Positions 51,148 to 64,000 of a stretch of DNA of 64,000 nt are shown here, piece after piece. Both the position numbers and the translations under genes were made by a program. How positions within the stretch are numbered: the stretch's first letter is position 1; each line of letters begins with the position of its first letter. Location of the stretch: NCBI RefSeq assembly GCF_033898505.1, contig NZ_JAXAFK010000001.1, positions 1,984,001 through 2,048,000 of the forward strand, in the 5' to 3' direction. Under the pieces are notes generated by a model that had not been told where the DNA came from, ran no database searches, and saw only the letters and a list, made by a program, of their open reading frames with translations. Origin of the DNA: Pectobacterium carotovorum. GTDB taxonomy: Bacteria > Pseudomonadota > Gammaproteobacteria > Enterobacterales > Enterobacteriaceae.

Positions 51148-51213
51148 AACGTGTGCTCACTCTGCTAAAACTCATCCCAACGGGACGATGAACGCGATCC
51201 TGAGATCGAAAAA

Positions 51214-51870
51214 TTATTGTATGCTCACCCGCAACGCCGCCGCCGTGGCAAACGGGCTCAGGGTGGCGCTGCCTGCCAGAAAGGCGCCGAGGATCGCCAG
51301 ATACCCGCCCACCGGCAGTTGCATCATGGCGGCCTCGACTGCCGCCGTCGCAAAAATCAACAGCGGTATGGTTAGCGGCAAGACCAGCAGGCTTAACAGC
51401 ACGCCGCTGCGGCGCAGCCCGACCGTTAATCCCGCACCAATCGCGCCCAGAAAACTGAGCGTGGGCGTACAGAGCAACAGCGTTAGCGCCATCACCCACC
51501 AGCCGTAGCTGTCCAGCCCAAACAGAAGCGCGGCCAGCGGGGAAAGCAGTAACAGCGGCAGCCCGCTGACCATCCAATGCACCACGACTTTCGCCAGCAC
51601 CACTAGCGGCAGCGGCAACGGCAGCAGCGTCAGCTGTTCCAGCGACCCGTCCTGATAGTCGTCGCGGAAAAGCCGATCCATCGCCAGCAGAGACGCGAGC
51701 AGTGCCGCTACCCACACCACGCCCGGTGCCACACGCACCAATAGCTGCGGCTCCGGTCCAATGGCCAGAGGGAACAAAATAATGACGATCAGGAAGAACC
51801 ACAGCGGGTTGAGGATTTCCGCGTTATTGCGCAACGCAACGCGCAGCTCTCGGGCAATCAGACGCCGCAT
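51214..51870 (-). CDS. ccmB: CcmB, ABC permease subunit of heme/CcmE release system
   Basis: A 218-residue six-helix protein, close to E. coli CcmB ([12 protein letters not shown]...[21 protein letters not shown]). With CcmA it uses ATP to release heme-loaded CcmE from CcmC. Overlaps ccmA by 13 bases. Sixty-six bases separate it from ccmC. Confidence 0.95.
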   Translation of the reverse strand: MRRLIARELRVALRNNAEILNPLWFFLIVIILFPLAIGPEPQLLVRVAPGVVWVAALLASLLAMDRLFRDDYQDGSLEQLTLLPLPLPLVVLAKVVVHWMVSGLPLLLLSPLAALLFGLDSYGWWVMALTLLLCTPTLSFLGAIGAGLTVGLRRSGVLLSLLVLPLTIPLLIFATAAVEAAMMQLPVGGYLAILGAFLAGSATLSPFATAAALRVSIQ

Positions 51871-52490
51871 GATGGTGCTCCCTCACTCGGCGTAAGCGGG
51901 ATACAGCGAATATCCTGAGCGAACGGTCGCAGCGGCTGGTGGGTGGTTAAAATGATGATGCCGCCGCGCGCAATATGGTGTTCCATACGCTGTGTCAGCA
52001 TTTCGACGCCCGTCACATCGAGCGCGGTAAGCGGTTCATCCAGAATCCACAGCGGGACGTCGGTAAGCCACAAACGCGCCAGCGCGACGCGTCGCTGTTG
52101 CCCTGCCGAAAGACGCGCCACGGGTACGTCTTCATACCCTGCCAGCCCGACAGCGGCCAGCGCCTGCCAGTGCGCATCCTGATGCAGGTGCGGATAGAAA
52201 AAACGCAGGTTCTCTTCACCGGTCAAGACGCTCTTGATACCCGGCTGATGGCCTAACCACAGAAGCTGCTGGTTAAACTGCTCGCGCATGCGGTTAATGC
52301 GTTGCCCTTGCCAGCAGATTTCCCCCGATTCTGGCGTCGCCAGGCCGCTTAAAATGCGCAACAGCGACGTTTTGCCCACGCCGTTGGCGCCAGCAATCTG
52401 CACCATTTCTCCCGGACTCGCCGTAAACGACAACGCGCTGAACAGCACATGCTCATCGCGTATGCAAACCACATCGCGCGCTTCTAACAT
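51858..52490 (-). CDS. ccmA: CcmA, ABC ATPase of heme/CcmE release system
   Basis: A 210-residue ATPase with Walker [10 protein letters not shown], signature [14 protein letters not shown], Walker [13 protein letters not shown] and H-loop TTHQP. The frame continues 36 codons upstream, but [20 protein letters not shown] is the family N-terminus and AAGGAG lies 10 bases before it. First ccm gene, 192 bases after the end of nrfG. Confidence 0.94.
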   Translation of the reverse strand: MLEARDVVCIRDEHVLFSALSFTASPGEMVQIAGANGVGKTSLLRILSGLATPESGEICWQGQRINRMREQFNQQLLWLGHQPGIKSVLTGEENLRFFYPHLHQDAHWQALAAVGLAGYEDVPVARLSAGQQRRVALARLWLTDVPLWILDEPLTALDVTGVEMLTQRMEHHIARGGIIILTTHQPLRPFAQDIRCIPLTPSEGAPSCGV

Positions 52491-52584
52491 CAGGGGACAG
52501 CTCCTTACTTCATAAGTGGTTATAGAATAACATGGCGCCCTTACTCCCCCTCTCGGAGGCCGTAACCCTAAAGAGTTAATCTTT

Positions 52585-52598
52585 TTTATTGAGATCAA
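52585..52598. promoter_or_regulatory. Candidate FNR site upstream of ccmA
   Basis: TTTAT-TGAG-ATCAA matches the FNR consensus TTGAT-N4-ATCAA with one mismatch, inside the 20-bp perfect palindrome 52584-52603. It is centred 101 bases before the ccmA ATG in the nrfG-ccmA gap. Confidence 0.45.
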
Positions 52599-52682
52599 TA
52601 AAATCGGTGATTCCGGTTATTCCTGTCATCATGGCGGTGCCAAAAGCCGCGCTTACCCCTTTTATTCAAGAGTTATCACGCA

Positions 52683-53543
52683 CTATTTCTGGCTGTTCTT
52701 CAGCAGCGTTGCCGTGTTGATCGCCTCGATCAATTGAACGCGATTAACCCGCGGGCTATAGGTATCCAGCAAGCGCTGCCAAATCGTAATCGCGCGCGCA
52801 TAGTCCGCTTTCAGGAACGCGTCAGACGCCAGCAGCATCAGCGCCGTCGCTTCATTGGCATCCAGTGCCAGCGCTTTATCGACCATCTCTTGCATCGGGG
52901 GCGTGACGGCCTGACCCGCCTGGTAATACAGCACCGTCGCCAGCGCCGAATACAGTTCCGCGCTGTCGCCCTTCAGCGCAATCGCCTGCCGATAAGCGCG
53001 CAGCGCGTTGTCATACGCGTTCCGATAAAGATAATATTCACCTAACTCAGCCCAGAGGACGCTGTTGCCCGGCGTTTTACGAATGTTGTCCTGCAAAGTG
53101 GCGAGCTGTTTTTCCTGCTGCTGTGCGTCGCTAAAATCGTGTAGCGGATCGGCCAGCCGCTGACGTTCCGCCTGAACGAGCTCGGCACGCGGGCTGAGCA
53201 TGTAGAACGTCGCACTGCCCAATAGGATAGCGACAATCGCAACCACAACGGCGATGACGGGCATCGGGCGCGGTGCAGAAGAAGAGGATGACGTTAGCGG
53301 TAGGTCGTGAGACAGTTCGCGCCCCAGCATTCTGGCTTCATGTTCAGAAAGGTGCTTCCCTGCCTGTTCACACTGAAACTGCCAGATGCGCTCCGCTAAA
53401 CGCTGTAGCTTGCCATCCCCCTCCGACTGGCGCTGGGGCAGTAGCGGCCATAACAGCCCGGCAGCCAGAACGACAATCGCAACGGCGACGAACACCATAC
53501 TTAATACGTTCAGGTCCAACAGGTTCACGCTTAACAGGCTCAT
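52683..53543 (-). CDS. nrfG: NrfG, TPR subunit of NrfA heme lyase
   Basis: A 286-residue protein with two N-terminal helices and a periplasmic TPR domain; longer than the 198-residue E. coli NrfG and organised like full CcmI. It helps NrfEF attach heme to the unusual CxxCK site of NrfA. ATG overlaps the nrfF stop. Confidence 0.87.
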   Translation of the reverse strand: MSLLSVNLLDLNVLSMVFVAVAIVVLAAGLLWPLLPQRQSEGDGKLQRLAERIWQFQCEQAGKHLSEHEARMLGRELSHDLPLTSSSSSAPRPMPVIAVVVAIVAILLGSATFYMLSPRAELVQAERQRLADPLHDFSDAQQQEKQLATLQDNIRKTPGNSVLWAELGEYYLYRNAYDNALRAYRQAIALKGDSAELYSALATVLYYQAGQAVTPPMQEMVDKALALDANEATALMLLASDAFLKADYARAITIWQRLLDTYSPRVNRVQLIEAINTATLLKNSQK

Positions 53544-53941
53544 GGGCGCGCCCCTCGGTTCTGCTGCCGTATCACCCGCCACGCGATAACCGCAATCGCT
53601 AACAGCAAAAACAGCGGCGTTAGCCAGAGGATGCCGGTTTGCATTTTCATCGGCGGGTTGTACTGAACAAAATCGCCATAGCGCTGATTCATAAACGCGA
53701 TAATTTCTGACTTGTCCTTGCCCTGCTCCACCATGGAAAAAACTTCATGGCGCATGCTGACCGCTACGGGCGAATTCGATTCCAACAGGCTCTGGTTCTG
53801 ACATTGCGGACAGCGCAATTCGCCGGCAATCGCCATTGCAGCCTGACGCTGTACCTGACTGGAAAACACCCAGGTATCCACCACCTGAGCCTGCACAGAA
53901 CACGCCAGTAGCATGAAAAGGAGCGCAATGTATTTAGTCAT
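53540..53941 (-). CDS. nrfF: NrfF, CcmH-like subunit of NrfA heme lyase
   Basis: A 133-residue secreted thiol protein with [19 protein letters not shown] and a single C-terminal helix. Signal peptide 1-18 (VQA). With NrfE and NrfG it serves the Lys-ligated heme of NrfA. It overlaps nrfE by 8 bases. Confidence 0.92.
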   Translation of the reverse strand: MTKYIALLFMLLACSVQAQVVDTWVFSSQVQRQAAMAIAGELRCPQCQNQSLLESNSPVAVSMRHEVFSMVEQGKDKSEIIAFMNQRYGDFVQYNPPMKMQTGILWLTPLFLLLAIAVIAWRVIRQQNRGARP

Positions 53942-55811
53942 AGGCCCTTCTCCCTCTGAACCACCCCAGCAGTGCACCTGCGACCATCAGCAGGCCGCCG
54001 CCCCACACCCAGCGGACGCCGGTTTGCACATAGAAACGCATGGCGTAGCGGTTTTCGCCGGTTTTCTCTCCCATCACGGCATACCATTCTCTAATCGGCC
54101 CCCAGGCAATACCCGGTTCAATCATCTGCTGCTTGCGTGCGTTGTAATAACGACGTTCCGGCATGACGCGGGCGATCGGCGAATCACCACGATAAATCGC
54201 GATCACGGCCTGCTCTGCGGTGTAATTCTGCGCCGCCACTAAATCCAGCTGTAAAAAGCGAAATTGGTAGTCGCCCAGCGTAACCTGTTCTCCCTGCCCC
54301 ACATTGGCGCTGATTTCCTGCTTGCTGCCCGCAGAGAACGCAATCCCCAAGGCAAACAGCGCCACGCCCGTATGCGCCAGCAGTGCAGGAAGCTGCTGAC
54401 GTACCGCCGACAGCGGCTGCAACCACTGCGCGGCCATGACCCAGCCGATCAAACCCGCAGCCAACGCGACGGCATATCCATGCGACCATAAGGCCAGTGC
54501 GGTGACGACACCGACCGCCAGCGTTACGACTACGCGCCGGACAGGCCACCGTGCGCTGCGTTTCCAATAGCCACCTGCCGCTACCCCGATGAGCAACAGC
54601 ATCAACCCGCCGAAGGGCAAGAGCACACGGTTAAAATAGGGCGCGCCCACGGAGATTTTCCCCCAGCCCGCCAGCCCGTAGATCATCGGGTAAAGCGTGC
54701 CAAGCAGCACCACCAGCGCGACGGCGCTGAATAACAGCAGCACCAGCAGTATCGCGATTTCCCGCGACCAACCGGAGAAACGGGCAGCGGAGCGGACAAG
54801 CTGAGCACGCCAGCCGTAAACCGCCAGAGCCGCCATACTTAAGCAGGCAAACAGAATAAATAGAGGCACCGCGCGGTCATGTTCGAGCGCGAAGGCATGG
54901 ACGGAGACCAGTATCCCGGAGCGCACGATCAGCGTGCCCAGCAGACATAAAATGAACGTCAGCAGCGCCAATATCAGCGACCAATGGCGGAAGATGCCGC
55001 GCATGCGGGTGACAGACAAACTGTGCAGTAACGCGCTGGCCGTTAGCCACGGGAGCAGCGAGGCGTTTTCGACCGGATCCCAGAACCACCATCCTCCCCA
55101 GCCCAGTTCGTTATAGGCCCACCACGATCCCAAGATGATGCCCAGTGTTAGCAGGCTCCATGCGGGCAGCGTCCAGCGCCAGCAAATCCAGGCGGCCGGC
55201 GCAGTAAACTCACCGTGAATCAGGGCCGCTAACGCCAGTGCCGCACTCACGGTTAACCCGCCATAGCCCAGATAGAGCAACGGCGGATGGAGGATGAGGC
55301 CAATGTGTTGCAGCATGGGGTTGAGATCCCTCCCCGCCACCGCAGGCGGGAAGAGACGCACAAAGGGATCGGAGAAAAAGACAATGAACACCAGCAGCGC
55401 GGTCGCGATCACGGCCAGCACCGCCAGCGTCAGCGGGAACAAATCGCTCGTCGCCTTACGATAGCGGCAGGCGAACGCGGCGCTCCAACCAGTTAAACAT
55501 AACAGCCACAGCAGCAGCGATCCTTCATGTCCGCCCCAGACCGCCGCCATTTTTAGCCCCAGCGGTAAATCACGATGGCTATGCTGGGCGACGTAGTTAA
55601 CGGAGAAATCATCCTGTACCACGCTCAGCGTCAGCGCGATAAACGCGAACAGCACGAGGCCAAACAGTACCAACGTCCAGCACCGCGCCAGTCGGTACGT
55701 GCCCGACCAGCGCAGGGAGTAGCCTGAAAATGTCAGCAACACCGTCGCCACACCGACGCAAACCGCCAGCGACAGCGCGACATACCCAAATTCTGGCAAT
55801 AACAACATCAA
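53934..55811 (-). CDS. nrfE: NrfE, CcmF-like subunit of NrfA heme lyase
   Basis: A 625-residue polytopic membrane protein with WWD motif [19 protein letters not shown]. It is a CcmF paralogue specialised for the CxxCK heme site. It starts 19 bases after nrfD. Confidence 0.94.
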   Translation of the reverse strand: MMLLLPEFGYVALSLAVCVGVATVLLTFSGYSLRWSGTYRLARCWTLVLFGLVLFAFIALTLSVVQDDFSVNYVAQHSHRDLPLGLKMAAVWGGHEGSLLLWLLCLTGWSAAFACRYRKATSDLFPLTLAVLAVIATALLVFIVFFSDPFVRLFPPAVAGRDLNPMLQHIGLILHPPLLYLGYGGLTVSAALALAALIHGEFTAPAAWICWRWTLPAWSLLTLGIILGSWWAYNELGWGGWWFWDPVENASLLPWLTASALLHSLSVTRMRGIFRHWSLILALLTFILCLLGTLIVRSGILVSVHAFALEHDRAVPLFILFACLSMAALAVYGWRAQLVRSAARFSGWSREIAILLVLLLFSAVALVVLLGTLYPMIYGLAGWGKISVGAPYFNRVLLPFGGLMLLLIGVAAGGYWKRSARWPVRRVVVTLAVGVVTALALWSHGYAVALAAGLIGWVMAAQWLQPLSAVRQQLPALLAHTGVALFALGIAFSAGSKQEISANVGQGEQVTLGDYQFRFLQLDLVAAQNYTAEQAVIAIYRGDSPIARVMPERRYYNARKQQMIEPGIAWGPIREWYAVMGEKTGENRYAMRFYVQTGVRWVWGGGLLMVAGALLGWFRGRRAYD

Positions 55812-55829
55812 CAGGCCTCTTGCTGGGAA

Positions 55830-56792
55830 TTAGACAACGGTTAACTGCCCCGCATAGAGGATAAAGAAGCGCAGTAGCAAGACGCCCACCAGACTCATAC
55901 CGCAGACCGCCAGCACGCCATAAGGTGAATGCTGTCGGTTAGCCCATGACTTGAGCAGCAAGGGAAGGATTAATCCAATCCCTACCACGCCCAGCCAGAA
56001 CCACACGGCCCAGAACCCACCACCCACGGCGGCGACCAGCGCCCGCTGCTTCCCATCGTCCCCTAAAGCAAGGCCGATAAAGAACGCAAACAGTAAGAAG
56101 ATTTCTAGCCACACGACCGGCGTTTCGACACGGTGTACAAAGTGCGCTTCTTCACTATGCGGATTGCGACGATAGCGGCAGGCCATGGCGATCAGCGCTA
56201 CTGCGGCACCGGAGGACACTCCCGAAAACAGGAATAGCGCCGGTAAGATCGGGTTATTCAGCAGCGGATAGGTCTTAAGCGCGGAGAGTAAAAAACCGGT
56301 ATAAGCCCCTAACATCACCGCCAGCAGTAACATCACGATATCCAGCGATTTCTGCATTGGAGCCAGCCAACCGAGCACCTTGGGAAGCATGACCAGCTTC
56401 GGCAACCAGCGCTGTTGCAGCACGATAACCTGCTCGCTAAAAATGTTGGCTAACCAGACCGCCAGCGCCGCCATGTATACCTGAAACAGCATGACCCCAA
56501 CCGACATCACCGAGGTAAAGCTGTAATGGAACATGAGCTTCCAGAACGTCCAGGGGCGCGTCAGGTGGAAGATCAGAATCAGCAATCCAAAAATGATGGT
56601 GCACGGCGCGAGAATCAGCGTGGTGCGCATTAGCGTACTGTCTGCGGTTGCCTGTTCGGGGTGGTAGCGCCGCAGTAAGGCCGACAGCGTCACCAGCCCC
56701 GCAGAAATGCCCACCAGGAACAGGTAAATCGCAATCGGCCAGTCCCAGACTAACGAATCAAAATGGAATGCGCTTGAAGACACGGGCGTCAT
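55830..56792 (-). CDS. nrfD: NrfD, membrane quinol dehydrogenase subunit
   Basis: A 320-residue NrfD/PsrC-family protein with eight or nine helices that oxidises menaquinol and passes electrons to NrfC. The family pattern WPIAIYLFLVGISAGLVTLSALLRR is present at residues 19-43. It overlaps nrfC by four bases. Confidence 0.95.
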   Translation of the reverse strand: MTPVSSSAFHFDSLVWDWPIAIYLFLVGISAGLVTLSALLRRYHPEQATADSTLMRTTLILAPCTIIFGLLILIFHLTRPWTFWKLMFHYSFTSVMSVGVMLFQVYMAALAVWLANIFSEQVIVLQQRWLPKLVMLPKVLGWLAPMQKSLDIVMLLLAVMLGAYTGFLLSALKTYPLLNNPILPALFLFSGVSSGAAVALIAMACRYRRNPHSEEAHFVHRVETPVVWLEIFLLFAFFIGLALGDDGKQRALVAAVGGGFWAVWFWLGVVGIGLILPLLLKSWANRQHSPYGVLAVCGMSLVGVLLLRFFILYAGQLTVV

Positions 56793-57460
56793 TGATGAAC
56801 CTCCCCGTATTTAAACGGTACGCGATAGACCTTAGGACGAGTGCCGAGCGCGATTTTATAGCGATACGTCGGCTGTTGACGAAGCAGGCGGGAAATCTCG
56901 CTGTCAGGATCGTCAAGGTTGCCGAACGTCAGCGCGTTCGTCGGACAAGACAACACACAGGCGGGCAGTTTTCCGGCTTTCAGGTTGGTCTTGCGGCAAA
57001 AATCGCACTTATCCGCCGTTTTCGTCTTCGGATGAATAAAGCGCACTTGATAAGGACAGGCAGCAATACAGTATTGGCACCCGACGCACAGATCGGGATT
57101 CACATCCACAATGCCGTTTGCCGCATCGCGATAGGACGCTCCGGTAGGACACACGTCAACACAGGGTGCATGATCGCAGTGCTGACAGGAGTGACGGAAA
57201 AACCGGTATTTTACGTCCGGGAAGGTCCCGATCGGTTCGCTGCGAACGATCGTCAGGCGCGATACGCCTTCCGGCACCTGATTAACTTCCCGGCAGGCAT
57301 CCATACACGCCGTACAGCCGATACAGAGCGATTCATCGTGGATCATGCCGTAGCGGACGCCGTTGATATTCAGCGTCTGTGCGACGACCTGCCCCGCCGT
57401 ACTGGTGAGGGCAATCAGCCCCCCCATACGGGCAATAAATTGACGACGAGAGCAACTCAT
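56789..57460 (-). CDS. nrfC: NrfC, four-cluster ferredoxin subunit
   Basis: A 223-residue Tat-exported iron-sulfur protein ([11 protein letters not shown]) with four [4Fe-4S] motifs, among them [42 protein letters not shown] and CDFCRKTNL. It carries electrons from NrfD to NrfB. Confidence 0.96.
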   Translation of the reverse strand: MSCSRRQFIARMGGLIALTSTAGQVVAQTLNINGVRYGMIHDESLCIGCTACMDACREVNQVPEGVSRLTIVRSEPIGTFPDVKYRFFRHSCQHCDHAPCVDVCPTGASYRDAANGIVDVNPDLCVGCQYCIAACPYQVRFIHPKTKTADKCDFCRKTNLKAGKLPACVLSCPTNALTFGNLDDPDSEISRLLRQQPTYRYKIALGTRPKVYRVPFKYGEVHQ

Positions 57461-58026
57461 GGCTGCCTCTTATTACCCAGATGAACTGAGGCTGGGTTGA
57501 AATCGGGGTTATTGCGCTGATCGCTATGGCAGTCTACGCACAGTTTGATGCGGCTCTTGTCGTTCAGCGTCTGCATACTATCCTGCGTAGGATGCAGTTG
57601 GTGACAGCTGGCACACGCTACTTTCGTCACATGCACATCGTGTGGCCAGAACGCTTTCTGCAACTGTTCCGGCGCATGGCATGACATACAGACGCTGTTT
57701 TGCTCTTCCACCTTGTACATCGGGAAGTTAAAGCGCATGACATCTTTAACGCCTTCGCGGTGCAGCAGCGACGGTTTGCCGTGGCAGTTAGTGCAGGTCA
57801 ACTGCTGCTGATTATGCGGATTGATGGCGGTGGCATGTTTGCCCTTCATGCCATCCTCTTCCGGTTTATGGCACTGTAGACAAGCCTCATCGGGATTGCG
57901 CTGGGGCATAACCTCCCACCGATCTCCTTTTTCCGCCTGAGGTGCGGGCTGCGTCAGCCCTGGCAATGCCCAAAGCATGCCTGATACCAGCACCCCGGCA
58001 GTCAATAACGAACGTAATACGCTCAT
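57457..58026 (-). CDS. nrfB: NrfB, pentaheme electron-transfer cytochrome
   Basis: A 189-residue periplasmic c-type cytochrome with five CxxCH motifs: CLQCH, CTNCH, CMSCH, CASCH and CVDCH. It brings electrons to NrfA. The ATG at 58026 ([13 protein letters not shown]) is favoured over one six bases upstream by homology and GGAG spacing. Confidence 0.96.
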   Translation of the reverse strand: MSVLRSLLTAGVLVSGMLWALPGLTQPAPQAEKGDRWEVMPQRNPDEACLQCHKPEEDGMKGKHATAINPHNQQQLTCTNCHGKPSLLHREGVKDVMRFNFPMYKVEEQNSVCMSCHAPEQLQKAFWPHDVHVTKVACASCHQLHPTQDSMQTLNDKSRIKLCVDCHSDQRNNPDFNPASVHLGNKRQP

Positions 58027-58069
58027 ATCCACTCCACTCTATGTTCGCCCGCGTCCACAGGCGATGGGG

Positions 58070-59506
58070 TTATTGGCTCAGTCGTCCAGCTTTACGCGCT
58101 TGCTCGTCCCACTGCGGCACCACCGTATTCAGGAAATCCTGTTTTTCGGCTTTGATTTGCTGCATGTTGAGCCCAATCGCCTGCTGCGCTTTTTCTTTCG
58201 TTGAGATATCTGGCAGTTTGACTTCGCCTGTCACGCCTTTTTGTGCCAACAGGCGCACCAGTTTGGTTCTCGCCTCGGCGGATTTACTCAGCGAGGTGCC
58301 AAGCATCCGTAAACCTTCGTCCGGCGCATGCATGTGAATACCGTGAGAGGCAACCGCCAGATCCCAGCGCCATTGCGCATGGCGGATATCCATCAGAATC
58401 GGCTGCATTTCCGCTTCGGTTGCGCCAGCATCCCAGGCCGCTTTGGCTTCGAAATGCGCGTGAACCAGCTGTTCTTCCGCTTTCAGTTTTAAGTCCTGAA
58501 TAGCCGTTTTGCGTTCAGCAACCACCTTCTGCATCGCTGCTTTATCCTGCGTGTGGCAATTGGTGCAGGTTTCGCCGTAATTGTCGAAAGGGTTACCGAT
58601 CTTGTGATCGGTATACAGCTTGCCGTCCGCGTTTTTCACTTTCGGCATATGGCAGTCGATACAGGTCACGTTGTTTTTGCCGTGGATACCAATGCTCCAG
58701 GTTTCATATTCTGGATGTTGAGCTTTCAGCATCGGTGCGCGGGAAAGGGTATTGGTCCAGTCGGAGAAGGAAATGGCGTCATAGTATTTTTCCATGTCTT
58801 CGACTTTCGTGCCGTTATCCCATGGAAATTTCACCGCCTTGTCTTTACCGGAAAAATAATATTCAACGTGGCATTGTCCACAGACCATAGACTGCTGCCC
58901 GAACCGGCTGGCTTGATCAAACGGTTTGCCAATCGATTCCATTGCGCGCTCAGCGTAAGGACGGGACAGCGTCAGCGCCGGTTTGCCCTGAGCGAAATCC
59001 GGGGACGCAGTATCATGGCAGTCCGCACAGCCGAGATCGTTAGTAATCTCCGGCCCGCCTCGCGCCCACTTGCCTTTGAAGTAACCGTCCTCACCTTCTT
59101 GTTGAATCAAGCGGGCGACATCCGGACTTTTACAACTCCAGCACGCCATCGGCAGAGGGCCATCTTCTGCCGTCTTTGGTGCGCCGGTACGCAGCGTTTC
59201 ACGTACGTCCGTGATGGCATAGGCATGGCCGCGCGGCTTGTTATAGTCTCTGGAGAAGGGATAACCCGCCCAGAGAACCACCATCATAGGGTCTTCTGCC
59301 AGCGCATCGTGACGTTCTGACTGCTCGCTGGTTGCTTTCCACGAGTTGAATTGATCGGGGTGTTGAGCAGTGAAGACTGAATTTCTTGCTTCTATTGGAG
59401 CGGGAGGGGGTGACGCCGGAGCATCAGCGGAATAGGCTGGCATCATAAGAAAAAAACTGGCTACCATGCCCCACAGATAGGAGATTGACGTGCTTATCCT
59501 GACCAT
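58070..59506 (-). CDS. nrfA: NrfA, cytochrome c552 nitrite reductase
   Basis: A 478-residue periplasmic pentaheme enzyme that reduces nitrite to ammonium with six electrons. The Lys-coordinated catalytic heme site is CWSCK, then CADCH, CGQCH, CIDCH and CTNCH. Calcium-site and active-site Tyr/His region around [11 protein letters not shown] and [19 protein letters not shown] are present. Signal peptide to about residue 26 (YSA-DA). First gene of nrfABCDEFG. Confidence 0.97.
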   Translation of the reverse strand: MVRISTSISYLWGMVASFFLMMPAYSADAPASPPPAPIEARNSVFTAQHPDQFNSWKATSEQSERHDALAEDPMMVVLWAGYPFSRDYNKPRGHAYAITDVRETLRTGAPKTAEDGPLPMACWSCKSPDVARLIQQEGEDGYFKGKWARGGPEITNDLGCADCHDTASPDFAQGKPALTLSRPYAERAMESIGKPFDQASRFGQQSMVCGQCHVEYYFSGKDKAVKFPWDNGTKVEDMEKYYDAISFSDWTNTLSRAPMLKAQHPEYETWSIGIHGKNNVTCIDCHMPKVKNADGKLYTDHKIGNPFDNYGETCTNCHTQDKAAMQKVVAERKTAIQDLKLKAEEQLVHAHFEAKAAWDAGATEAEMQPILMDIRHAQWRWDLAVASHGIHMHAPDEGLRMLGTSLSKSAEARTKLVRLLAQKGVTGEVKLPDISTKEKAQQAIGLNMQQIKAEKQDFLNTVVPQWDEQARKAGRLSQ

Positions 59507-59627
59507 GCGTTTGTGTCCAATTTAAGCCGCCTACTGGCGGTCATTTTAGTTATCCATTTGACAGAAACCACAACAACTGTCGTGACATTACTCGCCCTAT
59601 GAATAACAAAAAGATGCATTCAAAATA

Positions 59628-59641
59628 TTGTTTTTGATCAA
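59628..59641 (-). promoter_or_regulatory. Candidate FNR site upstream of nrfA
   Basis: TTGTT-TTTG-ATCAA matches TTGAT-N4-ATCAA with one mismatch. It is 122 bases before nrfA; TATTCA about 30 bases downstream could be the -10 of a class II FNR promoter. Confidence 0.55.
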
Positions 59642-60069
59642 AGGTAAAGAAAAGTAATGAATCGTATCGAAAGTTATATGAGGCGTATCTCAATCACAAA
59701 GCGGTAGGCATAGCCGGAATAAAGCAGGGATTAAAAAATTAGGAGCTTAAGCGTTAAGTGCTTAAAAATTGCGAACTTAAGTATCAAGGTATGTGGCGCA
59801 AGCGCCGGGATACGATGCCATATCGGAATCTCACCCCAGTATATTTTCTGATAGAGCGTAGCATTTTGCTCAGTAGATCACATTCAGTCGCTTAATAAGC
59901 GGGGCTTAAGTGGCAAACATCATTCCATAACGTGCCCTTCGCTCTAAGGACGAGCGTTTAAGGCTTGAGATTCCATGCAAGACACGGCATAGGGCATCCG
60001 CGGGAACGTCATCGCCGTGGAGCCCCTGAAGCAACGCTTAAGTAAGCGGTATTAACCCTTCAGTCTGTC
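59642..60069. other. Intergenic region upstream of nrfA
   Basis: About 430 bases without a gene. Low GC, with repeated CTTAAG-type words (for example GCTTAAG near 59745, 59905 and 60036) and the dispersed element copy B at 59981-60053. Confidence 0.55.
59981..60053. repeat. Dispersed intergenic element, copy B
   Basis: Second, diverged copy of the element at 22809-22886: GGGCATCCGCGGGAACGTCATC, CCGTGG, CCCCTGAA, CTTAAGTAAGCGGTATT appear in the same order. Confidence 0.6.
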
Positions 60070-61077
60070 TTACTTTTCCTGACCATAGGCCAACGCCAGC
60101 TTGGCGTAGAAATCTTCCAGCGTAAAACGGGCATCAACGGCGTTATACACCCGAATCTGGCGCAAGTTCTTCTGAGGCGCATAGGTCAGATCGTCATTTA
60201 ACTGTGGGGCATTAACCAACGTGTAATGATATTCGTGGTCATCCAACAACAGAGAAACGGCGGGGTTATCGCCTAAGACCCAGACTTCACTTTTCGGCCA
60301 GGGAACATCCTTAATGGTTTCAGAAATCGCACGATTAAACTCGATCAGCTGTTGCCACAGATACTCCCCAACTTTCCCCTGCGGCTTCACGCGCACGGCA
60401 AGCTCAGACAGCGAGACGCGCACGGACATATAGACATTATGTGGAACCTGCCACAAAGGCACCTGAGACTTGAATACGTTGTTCGCCGCAACCGGATCGT
60501 TGAACATATTGTATTCCCAGCCACCTTTCGGATAAGGCATGCCGCCAATCCATACTACCGTCATTTTGCTGGCGATCTTCGGTTCAGCCTGCAATGCGGC
60601 GGCGATATCCGTAATCGGCCCCATGACTAACACAAACAGCGGATGTGAATCGTCTTTTAACGCTTCCTTGATCAGCATTTGCGCCCCTTCACTCAACACA
60701 GGCGCGCCACCGTCGGCTTTCAGCGCTTGCGTCGCACCGCGATAAACGGGAATGTCCGTTTTTCCCATTACGTTCATCAGCCGCTGGAGCTCGTGGTAGC
60801 TTTCCATCATGCTGTTTTCGCCATCGCGTTTCATTAACGGCGCAGTGCGGGAATAATGGGCGGCAATCAGCCCTTTCACCTGCATCGTCGGCGTCAACAC
60901 CGCATGGGCAACGGCAAAATCATCATCAGCCTCGTTTTTCGCATCGGCGCTGATGATGACGCGGATCTGTTTATGATCGGCCACGTCAAAAGGTGAGGTT
61001 TGCGCCTGCACGGTGAACGCACTGAGGAAAGGCAATGCCACGATCAACATGGCGAAACGGGAAAAATATCTGCGCAT
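60070..61077 (-). CDS. Secreted nucleoside-hydrolase-like protein
   Basis: A 335-residue protein with a signal peptide (cleavage near VQA-QT at residue 26). The inosine-uridine nucleoside hydrolase fold is suggested by the Asp-rich start of strand 1 (ISADAKNEADDDFAVAHAV), LVMGPITDIAAAL and NMFNDPVAANNVF. The usual DTDxGxDD calcium site is altered to DAKNEADDD, so substrate or chemistry may differ from cytoplasmic enzymes. It follows the esterase gene after 112 bases. Confidence 0.8.
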   Translation of the reverse strand: MRRYFSRFAMLIVALPFLSAFTVQAQTSPFDVADHKQIRVIISADAKNEADDDFAVAHAVLTPTMQVKGLIAAHYSRTAPLMKRDGENSMMESYHELQRLMNVMGKTDIPVYRGATQALKADGGAPVLSEGAQMLIKEALKDDSHPLFVLVMGPITDIAAALQAEPKIASKMTVVWIGGMPYPKGGWEYNMFNDPVAANNVFKSQVPLWQVPHNVYMSVRVSLSELAVRVKPQGKVGEYLWQQLIEFNRAISETIKDVPWPKSEVWVLGDNPAVSLLLDDHEYHYTLVNAPQLNDDLTYAPQKNLRQIRVYNAVDARFTLEDFYAKLALAYGQEK

Positions 61078-61189
61078 AGAGGTGATTATCCTTAACGGTG
61101 CTTGGCCGTCGTTGATATGGCAGCCCAGCGACGCAGGCTACCATCAGAGAACGCGGGCATACGACAACGCTGCCCGCAGCACGAAGACG

Positions 61190-62419
<1,230 letters not shown>

Positions 62420-62466
62420 CTAAATGTAGCGGCACCGCCGAAGCGATGCCGATGTGGTGACAGGTA

Positions 62467-64000
<1,534 letters not shown>

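Overview
The window looks like a chromosomal segment of a soft-rot enterobacterium (Pectobacterium or a close relative). This rests on the conserved slyB-slyA / gloA-rnt-grxD / mepH-ynhF-purR / cfa-ribE-mdtK-tRNA-Val order shared with E. coli, on ERIC repeats, and on the proteins being near but clearly not identical to their E. coli counterparts. No lineage assignment was computed.

Layout. 0.2-10.5 kb: core genes. slyB lipoprotein, SlyA/Hor regulator, a DUF1289 protein, glyoxalase I, RNase T, Grx4, MepH endopeptidase, the 29-residue membrane protein YnhF, PurR, Cfa, riboflavin synthase, the MdtK efflux pump, then tRNA-Val(GAC). 10.5-28.7 kb: an accessory block enclosed by two tRNA-Val(GAC) genes that are tandem in E. 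coli. Its core is a guanidine module: a guanidine-I (ykkC) riboswitch with an overlapping terminator heads an operon of ABC importer, two DUF1989 deiminase-type proteins and a 1200-residue biotin-dependent carboxylase. A second riboswitch of a different class (guanidine-II, mini-ykkC) lies inside that operon directly before the carboxylase gene, and a third controls the exporter gene gdx/sugE at 26.4 kb. No allophanate hydrolase gene is in the window. The same block carries a MarR regulator with a DUF3861 protein, KatG, a metallophosphoesterase, a DeoR regulator, a HAD phosphatase and a DAACS symporter.

29.0-36.3 kb: a sulfated-sugar locus. An anaerobic sulfatase-maturing radical SAM enzyme is divergent from a PTS IICB permease, a Cys-type sulfatase without signal peptide, a LacX-like mutarotase and an RpiR regulator, followed by two DUF202 membrane proteins. 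Two identical-format palindromes 33 bp apart in the divergent promoter are likely RpiR operators.

36.4-59.5 kb: dissimilatory nitrate reduction to ammonium in the periplasm. narQ-narP (sensor and regulator) is divergent from napFDAGHBC. On the opposite strand nrfABCDEFG runs straight into ccmABCDEFGHI, so nitrate reductase, nitrite reductase, cytochrome c maturation and the regulators sit in one 23-kb block. 60.0-64.0 kb: a minus-strand set with a LamB/ScrY-type sugar porin (cut by the window end), a secreted esterase with a feruloyl-esterase-like architecture, and a secreted nucleoside-hydrolase-like protein.

How the parts work together: Nap makes nitrite, Nrf reduces it to ammonium, NapC and NrfBCD bring the electrons, Ccm and NrfEFG attach the many c-type hemes, and NarQP with FNR probably switch the set on under anaerobic nitrate. 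The guanidine block would import or expel guanidine according to its level, sensed by three RNA switches. Coordinates of start codons were adjusted by hand from ribosome binding sites and remembered homologues. No database search was run.
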